Assembly (NCBI GenBank): GCA_945827525.1
Contig: CALZPA010000004.1
Coordinates: forward strand, 1 to 36,930
Direction: 5' to 3'
From: an uncultured Lentisphaeria bacterium
GTDB lineage: Bacteria > Verrucomicrobiota > Lentisphaeria > Oligosphaerales > Oligosphaeraceae
DNA: 36,930 nt
The translations under genes were made by a program, and so were the position numbers. Below the pieces are notes generated by a model. It was not told the origin of the DNA. It made no database searches and saw only the letters and a list, made by a program, of their open reading frames with translations. This document shows, one piece after another, positions 26,691 to 35,095 of this stretch. Within the stretch, counting starts at the first letter, position 1. Each line of letters begins with the position of its first letter.

Positions 26691-27995
26691 TTATCCTTTC
26701 TTGTGGTAGCTGAAGCGGGCAAGGGACTGGCGGTACTGCTCGACGGAGAGGCAGTCGGCCTTGTGCGCGGCGACGACGCGGCCGAGGCGGGCGTCGTCGG
26801 CGAGCAGCTCGACGCACATGAGGGCGAGTATCTGGGTGTTCTCGATGTAGGCTTTCTCCTCGTCGGCGACATGGTAGTTGACGGTGTGTCCGCCGCCTGC
26901 GGAGCCGGCGCAGGTGCCGTGGAGTGCGGGCATGATGGCGGAGACGTCGCCCATGTCGGTGCAGCCGTGGGAGAAGCCGCAGGGGACATGGGCGCTCCAG
27001 TCGGGACGGAGGCCATGGACGACGGAGGCGTAGGCGTCGCCGAGGAGATGGTCGTTGTGGAGCGGATAGTAGCCGGCGTAGGAGTCGATGTCGGCGGTGC
27101 AGCCGAGGGCGGCGGCGCAGCCGGTGACGGCGCGGTCGAAGGCCTCGGAGAGCCTGGCGACCACCTCGATGGTGCTGGCGCGGAGCTGGTACTCGAGCGT
27201 GACGGCGTCGGGGATGATGTTGACGGAGGTGCCGCCTCCGGCGATGATGCCGTGCATCCGGACGGAGGGCTCGACGGCGAACTTCTCGCGGAGCATGGCG
27301 AGTGCGGAGAGGGCGAGGGTGGCGGCGGAGAGGGCGTTCTGGGAGTCGCCGGGGTAGGCGGCGTGGGAGGCGCGTCCGCGGAAGGTGACGTTCTTGATGC
27401 AGAAGCCGTTGTGGTCGGCGGCGCCGTAGCCGCCTCCGGCGTGGTTCATGATGGCCATGTCGACGTCGTCGAAGACGCCCTCGAGGATGAGGGAGGCCTT
27501 GCCGCCGAGGGCGTGGATGCGTCCCTCGCGGAGGAGCTGGTCGCGATAGGCGAGCTCGATGCACTCCTCGGCGGGGGTGGCGATGAACGCGACCCTGCCG
27601 GCGAGGCTGTCCTGCGCGCCGGCCTCGCGGAGGGCGATGGCGGCCCCGAGCATGGCGGCGATGTGGGAGTGGTGCCCGCAGGCATGGACGGCGCCGGTCT
27701 TGGGGTCGCAGGCGGGATGGGTGGGCATGACCAGCGCGTCCAGCTCGCCGAGGACGGCGAGCGTCGGGCCGGGCATCGCGCCGTCCAGATTGGCGCGGAG
27801 CCCCGTCAGGGAGAGGCCGGTGGCGGGCTGGTACCCGTGCTGCCGCAGCGTCTTCTCGGCGAGCTCGGCGGTCTTGAACTCGCGGTATCCGGACTCGGGG
27901 TTCTCCCAGACGGTCCTGGCGAGGCTGACGATGGTGTCATGGTGGCGCCGGATGGCGTCCAGCACATCCTGCTTCAACTGCTCCTTGCTGCGCAT
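26691..27995 (-). CDS. M20 (M20D-like) amidohydrolase
   Basis: A 434-aa metal-dependent amidohydrolase of the peptidase M20 family, closest to AbgB/aminoacylase-type members. Ligand motifs include 'GELDAL' (Asp86), 'HACGHHSH' (104-111, with Cys106 and His108 as likely ligands) and 'PAEE' (141-144). The dimerisation domain begins near 'GRASHAAYPGD', and 'GGGTSVNIIPD' is typical of the family. AAGGTG about 7 nt before the ATG at 27995 supports this start. No signal peptide is seen. It is the first gene after the promoter at 28070-28098. Relatives cleave N-acyl amino acids or p-aminobenzoyl-glutamate; here removal of an amide-linked group from a glycan fragment is a possibility. Confidence 0.9.
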   Translation of the reverse strand: MRSKEQLKQDVLDAIRRHHDTIVSLARTVWENPESGYREFKTAELAEKTLRQHGYQPATGLSLTGLRANLDGAMPGPTLAVLGELDALVMPTHPACDPKTGAVHACGHHSHIAAMLGAAIALREAGAQDSLAGRVAFIATPAEECIELAYRDQLLREGRIHALGGKASLILEGVFDDVDMAIMNHAGGGYGAADHNGFCIKNVTFRGRASHAAYPGDSQNALSAATLALSALAMLREKFAVEPSVRMHGIIAGGGTSVNIIPDAVTLEYQLRASTIEVVARLSEAFDRAVTGCAAALGCTADIDSYAGYYPLHNDHLLGDAYASVVHGLRPDWSAHVPCGFSHGCTDMGDVSAIMPALHGTCAGSAGGGHTVNYHVADEEKAYIENTQILALMCVELLADDARLGRVVAAHKADCLSVEQYRQSLARFSYHKKG

Positions 27996-28069
27996 GCGAG
28001 TCACCTTGATGGATGGGAAGGTTGGGGTTTCGGCGGCGGCCTGCTCCTGGCCTCGGGCGGCCTGCCGCA

Positions 28070-28098
28070 AAAATAACTCCGTAACCGTCCGTTGTCCA
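28070..28098 (-). promoter_or_regulatory. sigma70-like promoter of the ten-gene minus-strand cluster
   Basis: On the minus strand, TGGACA (28098-28093) and TATTTT (28075-28070) are separated by exactly 17 nt. They match the consensus at 5 and 4 of 6 positions. Transcription would start near 28063 and give a leader of about 68 nt before the M20 gene. A second possible -35, TTTGAC at 28140-28135, has only a poor -10 partner. The rest of 28000-28230 holds no gene. Confidence 0.6.
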
Positions 28099-28154
28099 TT
28101 GTCCGCAGGGTATTTTTTGCCGTCCGTCCCGGGGTCAAAGGCGGTTTGAGGGTG

Positions 28155-28160
28155 TATATT
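28155..28160 (+). promoter_or_regulatory. candidate -10 element for the thiD cluster
   Basis: TATATT stands 71 nt before the ThiD-like start, and no good -35 is visible at normal spacing. A GCCGCC-gcgtg-GGCGGC stem (about 28170-28186) lies downstream of the presumed start site. No TPP riboswitch core was found in the leader. Confidence 0.3.
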
Positions 28161-28230
28161 GGGGGCGTTGCCGCCGCGTGGGCGGCGGAACTCGAAACGG
28201 AACCACAGCGAAGCGCAGGGAAACCAGGCG

Positions 28231-29043
28231 ATGACGGTGAAGAAGGCATTGACGATAGCGGGCTCGGACTGCAGTGGCGGCGCGGGCATTCAGGCGGATC
28301 TGAAGACGTTCCAGGAGCGCGACGTCTACGGGATGAGCGTGCTGACGGTGATGGTGGCGATGCGCCCGGAGAACTGGACGCACGTGGTCTTCCCCGTCGC
28401 GGAGGACGTCATCGAGCAGCAGTTTCGCACCATCCTGCCCGGCATCGGCTGCGACGCGCTCAAGACGGGAATGCTGCCGACCGCGCCCATCATCGACCTG
28501 GTCGGCCGACTGCTGAAGGAGGCCGACGCCCGACGCGTCGTCATCGACCCCGTCATGGTCTGCAAGGGCGGCGGCCTCCCGCTCTTCCCCGAGAACACCC
28601 AGGCGATGATCCGCAGCCTGATGCCGCTGGCCGAGGTCACCACCCCCAACACCTTCGAGGCCGCGCAGCTCGCCGGCATGGACGAGCTCCGCACCGAGGA
28701 GGAGCTCGTCGCCGCCGCCAAGGTCATCCACAGCCAGGGCGCCCGCCATGTCGTCATCAAGGCCGCGCGCGTCTTCGACGACGAGTCGGTCGACCTCCTC
28801 TACGACGGCGGCGAGCCGGTCTGGTGGCGCTCCAGCCGCCTGCGCACCACCTGGACGCATGGCGCCGGATGCTCGTTCTCGGCCTGCATCACGGCGGAGC
28901 TGGCCAAGGGCGCGTCCGTCCGCGAGGCCGTCACGACCGCCAACGCCTTCGTCCGCGCCGGGCTGGAGCAGGGCTTCCCCCTCAATGCGTTCGCCGGCCC
29001 CATCTACCACAAGGCCTACGCCAAGCAGACGGGAGGACGCTGA
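28231..29043 (+). CDS. thiD: ThiD-family HMP-P / pyridoxal kinase
   Basis: A 270-aa ribokinase-superfamily kinase. ThiD phosphorylates hydroxymethylpyrimidine (phosphate) in thiamine synthesis; close relatives are pyridoxal kinases. The N-terminal 'IAGSDCSGGAGIQADLKTF' (about 9-27) and the C-terminal anion-hole motif 'HGAGCSFSA' (210-218, Cys214) are diagnostic. The ATG at 28231 precedes the conserved start 'MTVKKALTIAGSD' and is preferred over the upstream in-frame ATG at 28159. The ribosome binding site is weak (CAGGGA). No other thiamine gene is nearby and no TPP riboswitch is visible, which keeps the pyridoxal kinase option open. The HNH gene starts 2 nt after its stop codon. Confidence 0.88.
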   Translation: MTVKKALTIAGSDCSGGAGIQADLKTFQERDVYGMSVLTVMVAMRPENWTHVVFPVAEDVIEQQFRTILPGIGCDALKTGMLPTAPIIDLVGRLLKEADARRVVIDPVMVCKGGGLPLFPENTQAMIRSLMPLAEVTTPNTFEAAQLAGMDELRTEEELVAAAKVIHSQGARHVVIKAARVFDDESVDLLYDGGEPVWWRSSRLRTTWTHGAGCSFSACITAELAKGASVREAVTTANAFVRAGLEQGFPLNAFAGPIYHKAYAKQTGGR

Positions 29044-29045
29044 CG

Positions 29046-29432
29046 ATGGAGGGCGACGGCCTCGACTTCGGCAGCTACTTCATCCCCGCCGACGACGAGC
29101 ATGTGCGCCGGGAGAAGGCAAAGGCGCGCGAGCTGCGCGCCTCCCAGTGGTGGAAGAACGAGCTGGGCAAGGGCGTCTGCCACTACTGCGGACGCCGCGT
29201 CCCGCCACGCGAGCTGACCATGGACCACATCGTCCCCATCATCCGCGGAGGCTTCACCCGCAAGGGCAACGTCGTCACCTGCTGCAAGGACTGCAACAGC
29301 AAGAAGAAGTATCTGCTGCCCGTCGAGTGGCAGGAGTATCTCGAGCAGCTCTCCAGGCCAAAGCCTGCCGCCCAGGCGACTCCAGACGGACAGGAAAAGG
29401 AACAGGAACAGGAGCATGAGCGCAAGGACTGA
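29046..29432 (+). CDS. small HNH endonuclease-domain protein
   Basis: A 128-aa protein with a complete HNH motif: 'CHYC' (Cys45, Cys48), 'MDHIVPIIRGG' (Asp60, His61), Asn75, then 'CKDCN' (Cys80, Cys83, Asn84). The four cysteines should bind structural zinc. The N-terminus is charged and helical-looking; the C-terminal tail is a low-complexity Q/E run ('EKEQEQEHERKD'). GGGAGG upstream gives a good ribosome binding site. It starts 2 nt after thiD and its last 17 nt overlap the Gfo/Idh gene, so it is embedded in the operon. It resembles free-standing HNH proteins of unknown role; no partner methylase, transposase or phage gene is nearby. Confidence 0.88.
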   Translation: MEGDGLDFGSYFIPADDEHVRREKAKARELRASQWWKNELGKGVCHYCGRRVPPRELTMDHIVPIIRGGFTRKGNVVTCCKDCNSKKKYLLPVEWQEYLEQLSRPKPAAQATPDGQEKEQEQEHERKD

Positions 29433-30327
29433 GCGTGAGGACGCGCTGCGCGTCGCCATCATCGGGCTGGACACCAGCCACAGCGTCGAATTCCCCCGCC
29501 TGATGCAGGCTCCGGAGGCGTCCGTGACGGGGATGCGCGCCGTCTCCTGCCTGCGCTTCCCGTCGGCGTTCCAGACGGAGGAGGGGCAGGATCGCCGCCA
29601 GGCGCAGCTGGAGGCGTGGGGCGTCCGCGTGACGCATGACGCCGACGAGGCGCTGGCGGACTGCGATGCCGTCATGGTGGAAATCAACGACCCGACGCTG
29701 CATCTGGAGTGGTTCGGTCGCGTGGCGTCGCTGGGATTGCCGGTCTTCCTGGACAAGCCGCTGGCGGGGACGCTGGCGGACGGACGCCGCATCGTCGAGA
29801 TGGCGCGCCGCCACGGCACGCGGGTGTGGAGCGGCTCGAGCCTGCCGTTCTCGCCGTCGCTGGCGGAGGCGCGCCGCGCGTTCGGCGCGGACGCGCCGGT
29901 CATCGGGCACTGCTTTGGCCCGTATGGGCAGGCGCCCGCCGGCGACTCGCTGGTCTGGTACGGCGTCCACACATTCGAGATGCTGCAGCGCGTGATGGGG
30001 CCTGGCGCCCGCCGTGTGCAGGCCAGCGACCACGGCTATGGCGTCGTCGCGACCGTGGACTACGGCGACGGCCGCTTTGGCGGCGTGGAGCTCATCCGCA
30101 ACCGCTGGTCCTATGGCGGTCGGCTGCAGCGCGATGGCCTGACCGTCCCGTTCGTGGTCGACGCGGGCCGCCTCTACCGCGACATGCTGCTCGTCATCCG
30201 CGACTTCTTCCTGGGCGGCGCGTCACCCGTCACGCTGGAGACGACGTTCGAGGGCCTGGCGACGATGGCCGCCGCCGGAGCCTCGCTCCGCCTGGGCGGC
30301 TGGCAGCCGGTCGAGACGCTCGGCTGA
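29416..30327 (+). CDS. Gfo/Idh/MocA-family oxidoreductase (303 aa)
   Basis: An NAD(P)-dependent sugar or cyclitol dehydrogenase candidate. The Rossmann strand is 'LRVAIIGLDTSH' (11-22), in which the usual GxGxxG is relaxed, and the catalytic lysine lies in 'LDKPLAG' (Lys114). The C-terminal alpha/beta domain contains 'VWYGVHTFEML', where the His fits the substrate-site histidine. It is slightly shorter than the usual 330-390 aa. AGGA lies 8 nt before the ATG, and the start overlaps the HNH end. The substrate is unknown. A sugar or uronate product of the neighbouring glycan enzymes is a reasonable guess. Confidence 0.88.
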   Translation: MSARTEREDALRVAIIGLDTSHSVEFPRLMQAPEASVTGMRAVSCLRFPSAFQTEEGQDRRQAQLEAWGVRVTHDADEALADCDAVMVEINDPTLHLEWFGRVASLGLPVFLDKPLAGTLADGRRIVEMARRHGTRVWSGSSLPFSPSLAEARRAFGADAPVIGHCFGPYGQAPAGDSLVWYGVHTFEMLQRVMGPGARRVQASDHGYGVVATVDYGDGRFGGVELIRNRWSYGGRLQRDGLTVPFVVDAGRLYRDMLLVIRDFFLGGASPVTLETTFEGLATMAAAGASLRLGGWQPVETLG

Positions 30328-30389
30328 GGGACGGCGGCACTTCTACAGGTTTCTTTATTCTTCACGAACAGGCACAAGGACGATATCCC

Positions 30390-31256
30390 ATGGACTTTGG
30401 CAGCGATGACCTCTGGCGCGAGCGCATGCTCGACTTGGTGACGGCAGTCTCGACGGACTTGCCCGACGATGTGGAGACCGCCTTGGCGGACGCCAGGGGG
30501 AAGGCCGACCACGGCAGCGTCGAACAGACGACGCTTGACACCATGCTGGCCAACATCGCGCAGGCCCGAAAGGTGCGTCTGCCAATTTGCCAGGACACCG
30601 GTACGTTGTTTCTGCTGGTCGAGGCGCCGGAGGACTTCCCGCGCCGCCGGTTCGCCCGTGCGGCCGAGGAGGCCATCGCCGAGGCCACCCGCCGCGGACT
30701 CCTCCGTCAGAACTGCGTCAACACCCTGACCGGACACAACACCGGCAACAACCTCGGCCTGGGCAGCCCCGTCCTCCATTGGCACGAGCATGACCGCAGC
30801 GAAGTGCGTGTCACGCTCATGCTCAAGGGCGGCGGCAGCGAGAACATGGGACGCCAGTACAGCCTACCCGACCGTGCGCTCGGCGCCGGCCGGAACCTGG
30901 AGGGCGTCAGACGCTGCCTGCTCGATGCGGTGACGCAGGCGCAGGGACAGGGCTGCGCGCCCGGCATCCTCGGCGTCTGCATCGGCGGCGACCGGGCCAC
31001 GGGCTTCGAGGAGTCCAAATTCCAGCTGCTGCGCCGCATCGGCGAGCGCAGTCCGGAGCCGGAGCTGGCGGCGCTGGAGCGTCGGGTGCTGGCGGAGGCG
31101 AACTCGCTGGGCATCGGCCCGATGGGCTGTGGCGGGCGGACGACGCTGCTCGACGTCTTCATCGGCTGGCGCTGCCGCCTGCCGGCGTCGTACTTCGTCT
31201 CGGTGTCGTACATGTGCTGGTGCAGTCGCCGTCGCACGGCGGTGTTCGCGCTGTAA
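30390..31256 (+). CDS. class I fumarase / tartrate-dehydratase-type alpha subunit, no beta subunit adjacent
   Basis: A 288-aa [4Fe-4S] hydro-lyase alpha domain. 'PICQDTGT' holds Cys67, 'QGCAPGILGVCIGGDR' holds Cys189, and Cys276 in 'VSYMCW' is the likely third cluster ligand. 'GHNTGNNLGLGSP' and 'LGIGPMGCGGRTT' are also family motifs. Two-subunit fumarases and L-tartrate dehydratases need a beta subunit of about 200 aa, usually encoded next door; here the next gene is a Gfo/Idh oxidoreductase. The start at 30390 has AAGGA about 10 nt upstream, and the frame upstream of it is non-coding. It could pair with a beta subunit elsewhere, or serve as a sugar-acid dehydratase subunit. The protein itself looks complete. 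Confidence 0.85.
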   Translation: MDFGSDDLWRERMLDLVTAVSTDLPDDVETALADARGKADHGSVEQTTLDTMLANIAQARKVRLPICQDTGTLFLLVEAPEDFPRRRFARAAEEAIAEATRRGLLRQNCVNTLTGHNTGNNLGLGSPVLHWHEHDRSEVRVTLMLKGGGSENMGRQYSLPDRALGAGRNLEGVRRCLLDAVTQAQGQGCAPGILGVCIGGDRATGFEESKFQLLRRIGERSPEPELAALERRVLAEANSLGIGPMGCGGRTTLLDVFIGWRCRLPASYFVSVSYMCWCSRRRTAVFAL

Positions 31257-31322
31257 GAGAGGCCCAGAAGGCCGGAGCTAAACCTAGGCAACCAACTCAT
31301 TCAAGGCAGAGGGGAAAGGGTC

Positions 31323-32585
31323 ATGCAGGAAATCAAAGTCGAAGAAGGTCAGGTGTCGATTGTGCTGGTGGGCATTGGCGGCTACGCGAACAGCTACATC
31401 AGCGCCTTGCTGGGACAGCGCGGGAAGCGTGACTGGTGCCTGGTGGGCGTGGTGGACCCGCTGGCGGAGAAGGCGCCCCGCTATGGCGAGCTCAAGGCGA
31501 TGGGGCTGCCGTTCTACAACTCGCTGGAGATGTTCTATGCGTCGGGCGAAACGGCGGACCTGGCCATCATCTGCTCGCCCATCCAGTTCCACTGCCAGCA
31601 GGCGTGTTGGGCCATGAAGCACGGCTCGAATGTCCTGTGCGAGAAGCCCGCCGCCGCCGTCATCGACGATGCGCTTGAGATGAAGTTCGTCAGCAACAGG
31701 ACGCATCGCTTCTGCGCCATCGGGTACCAGTGGTCCTACAGCCCGCAGATCCTGGCCCTGAAGGACGACATTCGGCACAAACGCTACGGCGCCGCCAAGC
31801 GCCTGCGCTCCCTGGCCCTCTGGGCCCGCAACGACGCCTACTACCACCGCAACAACTGGGCCGGCGCCCAGAAGACCGCCGACGGCGAGTGGATCCTCGA
31901 CAGTCCCGTCAACAACGCCACCGCCCACTACCTGCACAACATGCTCTTCGTCCTCGGCCCATCCATGAATGAGGCCGCGAGGCCCATCACCGTCCAGGCC
32001 GAGCTCTACCGCGCCAACCCCATCACCAACTACGACACCGCCGCGGTGCGCGTCTTCACCGAGGATTACGTCGAGCTGCTGTTCTACACGGCGCATCCCG
32101 TCCCCCTGGTCCGCGGCCCGGAGTTCATCTTCGAGTTCGAGCGCGGCGTCGTGACGTACAGCTCGCGCACGCGCCGTCTCACCGGCAGGCTGAACAGCGG
32201 CGAGGTCATCGAGTACGGCAATCCCGTCCAGGACGTCTCCTGCAAGCTCGCCGCCGCCATCCGAGCCACGAAGGAATACGACCGCAGCCACATCGTCTGC
32301 GACATCAACACCGCCATGATGCACACCATCGTCATGAACGGCGCCCAGCAGTCCGTGGAGAACATCGTCGAATTCCCCGCCCGGGACATCTACAAGATGG
32401 GTGTCCCCGGCGCCCAGGTCACGGTGATGGAGGGACTGGCGCAGCGCATGGTCAAGGCCTACGAGGCCGCCAGCATGCCGTTTTTGGTTGCGCGTGCGCC
32501 CTGGTCGCGCATCGGCAAAGTCATCTCGCTGAAGGATTACGACCACTTCCCGAAACGCGAACTTTTTCTGGACGACTGGCGCTGA
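31323..32585 (+). CDS. Gfo/Idh/MocA-family oxidoreductase (420 aa)
   Basis: A second NAD(P)-dependent dehydrogenase. The N-terminal Rossmann motif is 'IVLVGIGGYANSYI' (about 13-26) and the catalytic 'CEKPAA' contains Lys108. The conserved C-terminal domain includes 'WILDSPVNNATAHYLHNM', with a His at the expected substrate site. A strong purine-rich ribosome binding site (AGAGGGGAAAGGG) precedes the ATG at 31323. It shares only the family fold with the 303-aa paralogue and has a longer C-terminus. The role is likely sugar oxidation or epimerisation; the substrate cannot be assigned. Confidence 0.9.
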   Translation: MQEIKVEEGQVSIVLVGIGGYANSYISALLGQRGKRDWCLVGVVDPLAEKAPRYGELKAMGLPFYNSLEMFYASGETADLAIICSPIQFHCQQACWAMKHGSNVLCEKPAAAVIDDALEMKFVSNRTHRFCAIGYQWSYSPQILALKDDIRHKRYGAAKRLRSLALWARNDAYYHRNNWAGAQKTADGEWILDSPVNNATAHYLHNMLFVLGPSMNEAARPITVQAELYRANPITNYDTAAVRVFTEDYVELLFYTAHPVPLVRGPEFIFEFERGVVTYSSRTRRLTGRLNSGEVIEYGNPVQDVSCKLAAAIRATKEYDRSHIVCDINTAMMHTIVMNGAQQSVENIVEFPARDIYKMGVPGAQVTVMEGLAQRMVKAYEAASMPFLVARAPWSRIGKVISLKDYDHFPKRELFLDDWR

Positions 32586-32609
32586 CGCTTCCGCAGGAGA
32601 ATCCCCATC

Positions 32610-34979
32610 ATGCCGTCGCTGTTCCACCACTGTTCGCCGTCCGCCCGAATGGGGCGCCTGTGCCTGGCTCTGATGTTTCTGTTTGTTGCCGCGCGTCTGG
32701 GCGCGGAGCTGCCGCAGGGCTGGCGGGTGCGCCCGCGGCAGGACGACGGCAAGGGGGCGCTGACGGCGCCCGCGACGCTCCGTGACGGCGAGGCGCTGGC
32801 GCTGCCGGTGCGGCTGCCGTCCGGCTACGAGTATGTCGTCACCGAGCCGCAGAAGACGCTCCGGCTGGCGGAGTTCGCGCGCCTGACGCTGCGTCTGCGC
32901 CCGCCGCAGGAGCTGTCCGAGCGGACGACCCTCACCGTGTTCAGCAAGGACAGCGACTATCTCTGGCGCCAACTGCGCATGGGACTCTGGATGCTCCCCC
33001 GTGACGAGCAGGGAACCGTGACGCTGACCATCCCCCTCGCCGGCGACGAGGCCGTCCGAAGCTGGGAGCCCTGCGGACATGGACGTCCCTGGAACGCCCT
33101 CACCGCCGCGCAGCTCCTCGAATTCGGCTTCCGCTTCGAGCTCGACGGCGACACGGGCGACCCGCGCGACGCCGGTGTGGCCGAATTCCTGGAGGCCACC
33201 CTGGACGGCCAGGCCGCCGCGCCGCCGACGGCGTTCCGCGACGTCCAGGTCCGCGGCCTGACGACGACGCGGGTCGGCGACCGCCTGGAGCTGTCCTTCC
33301 GCCTCGACGGCTGGCTGCAGACGCCCTACGACTCCTCGCGACTCGTCATCGCCGCCGTCGTCACGCCCCCCGGCGGCGCCCCCTCCGAGACCGTCCGTGG
33401 CTACTACCACGAGGACTTCCTCTACGACGCGGCCAATCCGGACAAGGTGTCGTGCCTGACGCCGGCCGGCGAGCCGCTCTACCGCGTCCGCTACTGCCCG
33501 CGCCGTCCGGGTCGCCATACGATGGCCGTCACGGTGACCTGCGACGGCGCCCGCCTGGCGATGCCGCCGTTCGACTTCGAGGTCCAGCCCGCGCCGCCGG
33601 AGTACCGTGGCTTCGTCCGCGTCGACGAGAGGCACCGCAGCTACTTCCGGCTGGACGACGGCTCGGTGTTCGACGGCATCGGGATGAACGTGCGTTCGCC
33701 GTTCGACGACCGCTATTTCCATGTGGCGCCGTACTCGAGCTGGCGCGACCAGGGGCTGGCCGCCTACGACCGGCTGTTCGCCGAATACGGGCGGCTGGGC
33801 ATCAACGTCGTCGAGGTCTGGATGTGCTCGTGGTGGCTGGCGCTGGAATGGCGCAACGAGGCCCCCGGCTTCCATGGCGTCGGACACTACAGCCAGTACC
33901 GCGCCTGGATGCTCGACCATATCCTCGACCTCGCTGAGCGGAACGGCATCCGGCTCATCCTCGTGCTCAACAACCACGGCAAATTCGGCATGACCTACGA
34001 CACCGAATGGGCGTTCAACCCCTACAGCAAGGCCAACGGCGGCTATCTGGACAAGTGCGAGCACTACTTCTCCGACGCCCGCGCCAAGGCCGACTTCAAG
34101 CGGGTGGCCGACTACATCGTCGCCCGCTGGGGAGCCAGTCCCAACCTCCTGGCCTGGAAGCTGTTCACCGAGGTCGACCTCACCGGCCAGAACATCCAGG
34201 CCTATCTGACGGACCCCAACATCTCAAAATGGCACGCCGAAATGGGCGCCTACCTCCATGCCATCGACCTCTACCGGCATCCCGTCACCACCCACTGGAT
34301 GCTCAGCTATCACCGCATCGACCACCCCACCGCCTCCGTCAAGGAGCTCGACTTCCTCTCCACCGACGCCTACTACCAGGGCGGCGGCACCCAGCAGATG
34401 CTCGCCCTCATCACCGGCGCGACCGACTTCGGCAAGCGCTACGGCAAGCCGCTCGTCATCACCGAATTCGGCGGCTCGTCCTACGGCGACAGCATCTGGA
34501 ACCTCATGAACCAGGTGGAGGCCGGACTCTGGACCGGCTACTTCCACGAGATGGGCATTCTGCCGATGTACTGGTGGTTCGCCCTCGTCGAGGACAAGCG
34601 CCTCCAGCCCGTCTACGCCGCCCTCAAGGCCTTTTCCCAGGGCGAGGATCGCCGCGGCATGGCGCCCGCCACCCGCAGCACCTCCGCGGCCGGCGTCGTC
34701 GCCACGGAGCTGCGCTCCCCCGGCCGGCTGCTCCTCTGGGTCATGGATCAGAGCTTCTTCTTCCAGGCCCCCGAGAACGCCGTCCCGCCTAGCCGCGAGG
34801 GTCTGACCCTCACCGTGCCGCCGCTGTCGGAGCTGGGCGACTACCGGCTCGAATTCTGGAACACCGCCACCGGCGAGCGCTCGGACGGCCCGACAGTCAA
34901 GGCCGAGAAGGGCAAGCCGCTTGTCATCCGCCTCCCCGCCTTCCGGCGTAGTCTAGCCGTGAAGCTGGTCAGGCCGTAG
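32610..34979 (+). CDS. secreted GH5-like glycoside hydrolase with N-terminal beta domains
   Basis: A 789-aa exported protein. Residues 14-32 ('MGRLCLALMFLFVAARLGA') form the signal peptide core; a Met at 14 (32649) is an alternative start, but AGGAGA upstream favours 32610. Residues about 35-200 look like a sugar-binding beta-sandwich, and about 210-335 resemble DUF5060, an Ig-like domain often before GH5-type barrels. The TIM barrel (about 345-690) has Glu521 in 'LFTEVDLT' as probable acid/base and Glu619 in 'VITEFGGSS' as probable nucleophile, the clan GH-A arrangement. A C-terminal beta domain ends the protein. Beta-mannanase, glucanase or a novel specificity all remain possible. Confidence 0.85.
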   Translation: MPSLFHHCSPSARMGRLCLALMFLFVAARLGAELPQGWRVRPRQDDGKGALTAPATLRDGEALALPVRLPSGYEYVVTEPQKTLRLAEFARLTLRLRPPQELSERTTLTVFSKDSDYLWRQLRMGLWMLPRDEQGTVTLTIPLAGDEAVRSWEPCGHGRPWNALTAAQLLEFGFRFELDGDTGDPRDAGVAEFLEATLDGQAAAPPTAFRDVQVRGLTTTRVGDRLELSFRLDGWLQTPYDSSRLVIAAVVTPPGGAPSETVRGYYHEDFLYDAANPDKVSCLTPAGEPLYRVRYCPRRPGRHTMAVTVTCDGARLAMPPFDFEVQPAPPEYRGFVRVDERHRSYFRLDDGSVFDGIGMNVRSPFDDRYFHVAPYSSWRDQGLAAYDRLFAEYGRLGINVVEVWMCSWWLALEWRNEAPGFHGVGHYSQYRAWMLDHILDLAERNGIRLILVLNNHGKFGMTYDTEWAFNPYSKANGGYLDKCEHYFSDARAKADFKRVADYIVARWGASPNLLAWKLFTEVDLTGQNIQAYLTDPNISKWHAEMGAYLHAIDLYRHPVTTHWMLSYHRIDHPTASVKELDFLSTDAYYQGGGTQQMLALITGATDFGKRYGKPLVITEFGGSSYGDSIWNLMNQVEAGLWTGYFHEMGILPMYWWFALVEDKRLQPVYAALKAFSQGEDRRGMAPATRSTSAAGVVATELRSPGRLLLWVMDQSFFFQAPENAVPPSREGLTLTVPPLSELGDYRLEFWNTATGERSDGPTVKAEKGKPLVIRLPAFRRSLAVKLVRP

Positions 34980-34983
34980 TGGT

Positions 34984-35023
34984 GTCTGCCCTTCAGGCTG
35001 CCCCCATGGCGGCAGCTGGAGAC
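34984..35023. other. imperfect hairpin between convergent genes
   Basis: Inner arms GCTGCC (34997-35002) and GGCAGC (35011-35016), with outer GTCT/AGAC, lie just after the GH5-like stop. No T tract follows on either strand. The rest of 34980-35095 contains nothing else convincing. It may help end both convergent transcripts, possibly with Rho. Confidence 0.35.
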
Positions 35024-35095
35024 GGAACGTGACGCTCGGAGGGGGGACAAGGCTCCGCCGAAGACGTCACCGGTGTGAGATGGAGCTGCAGGCGT

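Noticed and set aside
28000-28230. TPP riboswitch before the ThiD-like gene
   Set aside because: The conserved CUGAGA and pyrophosphate-binding core segments are absent.
28092-29045. Upstream extension of the HNH gene across thiD
   Set aside because: The Arg/Pro-rich translation is a shadow of thiD; the ATG at 29046 has GGGAGG upstream.
29416-29432. Same 17-nt overlap at HNH/Gfo-Idh and pyrG/carB
   Set aside because: The overlapped sequences are unrelated; equal length is taken as chance.
31284-34064. 926-codon minus-strand open frame
   Set aside because: Antisense to the Gfo/Idh and GH5-like genes; no domain or ribosome binding site.
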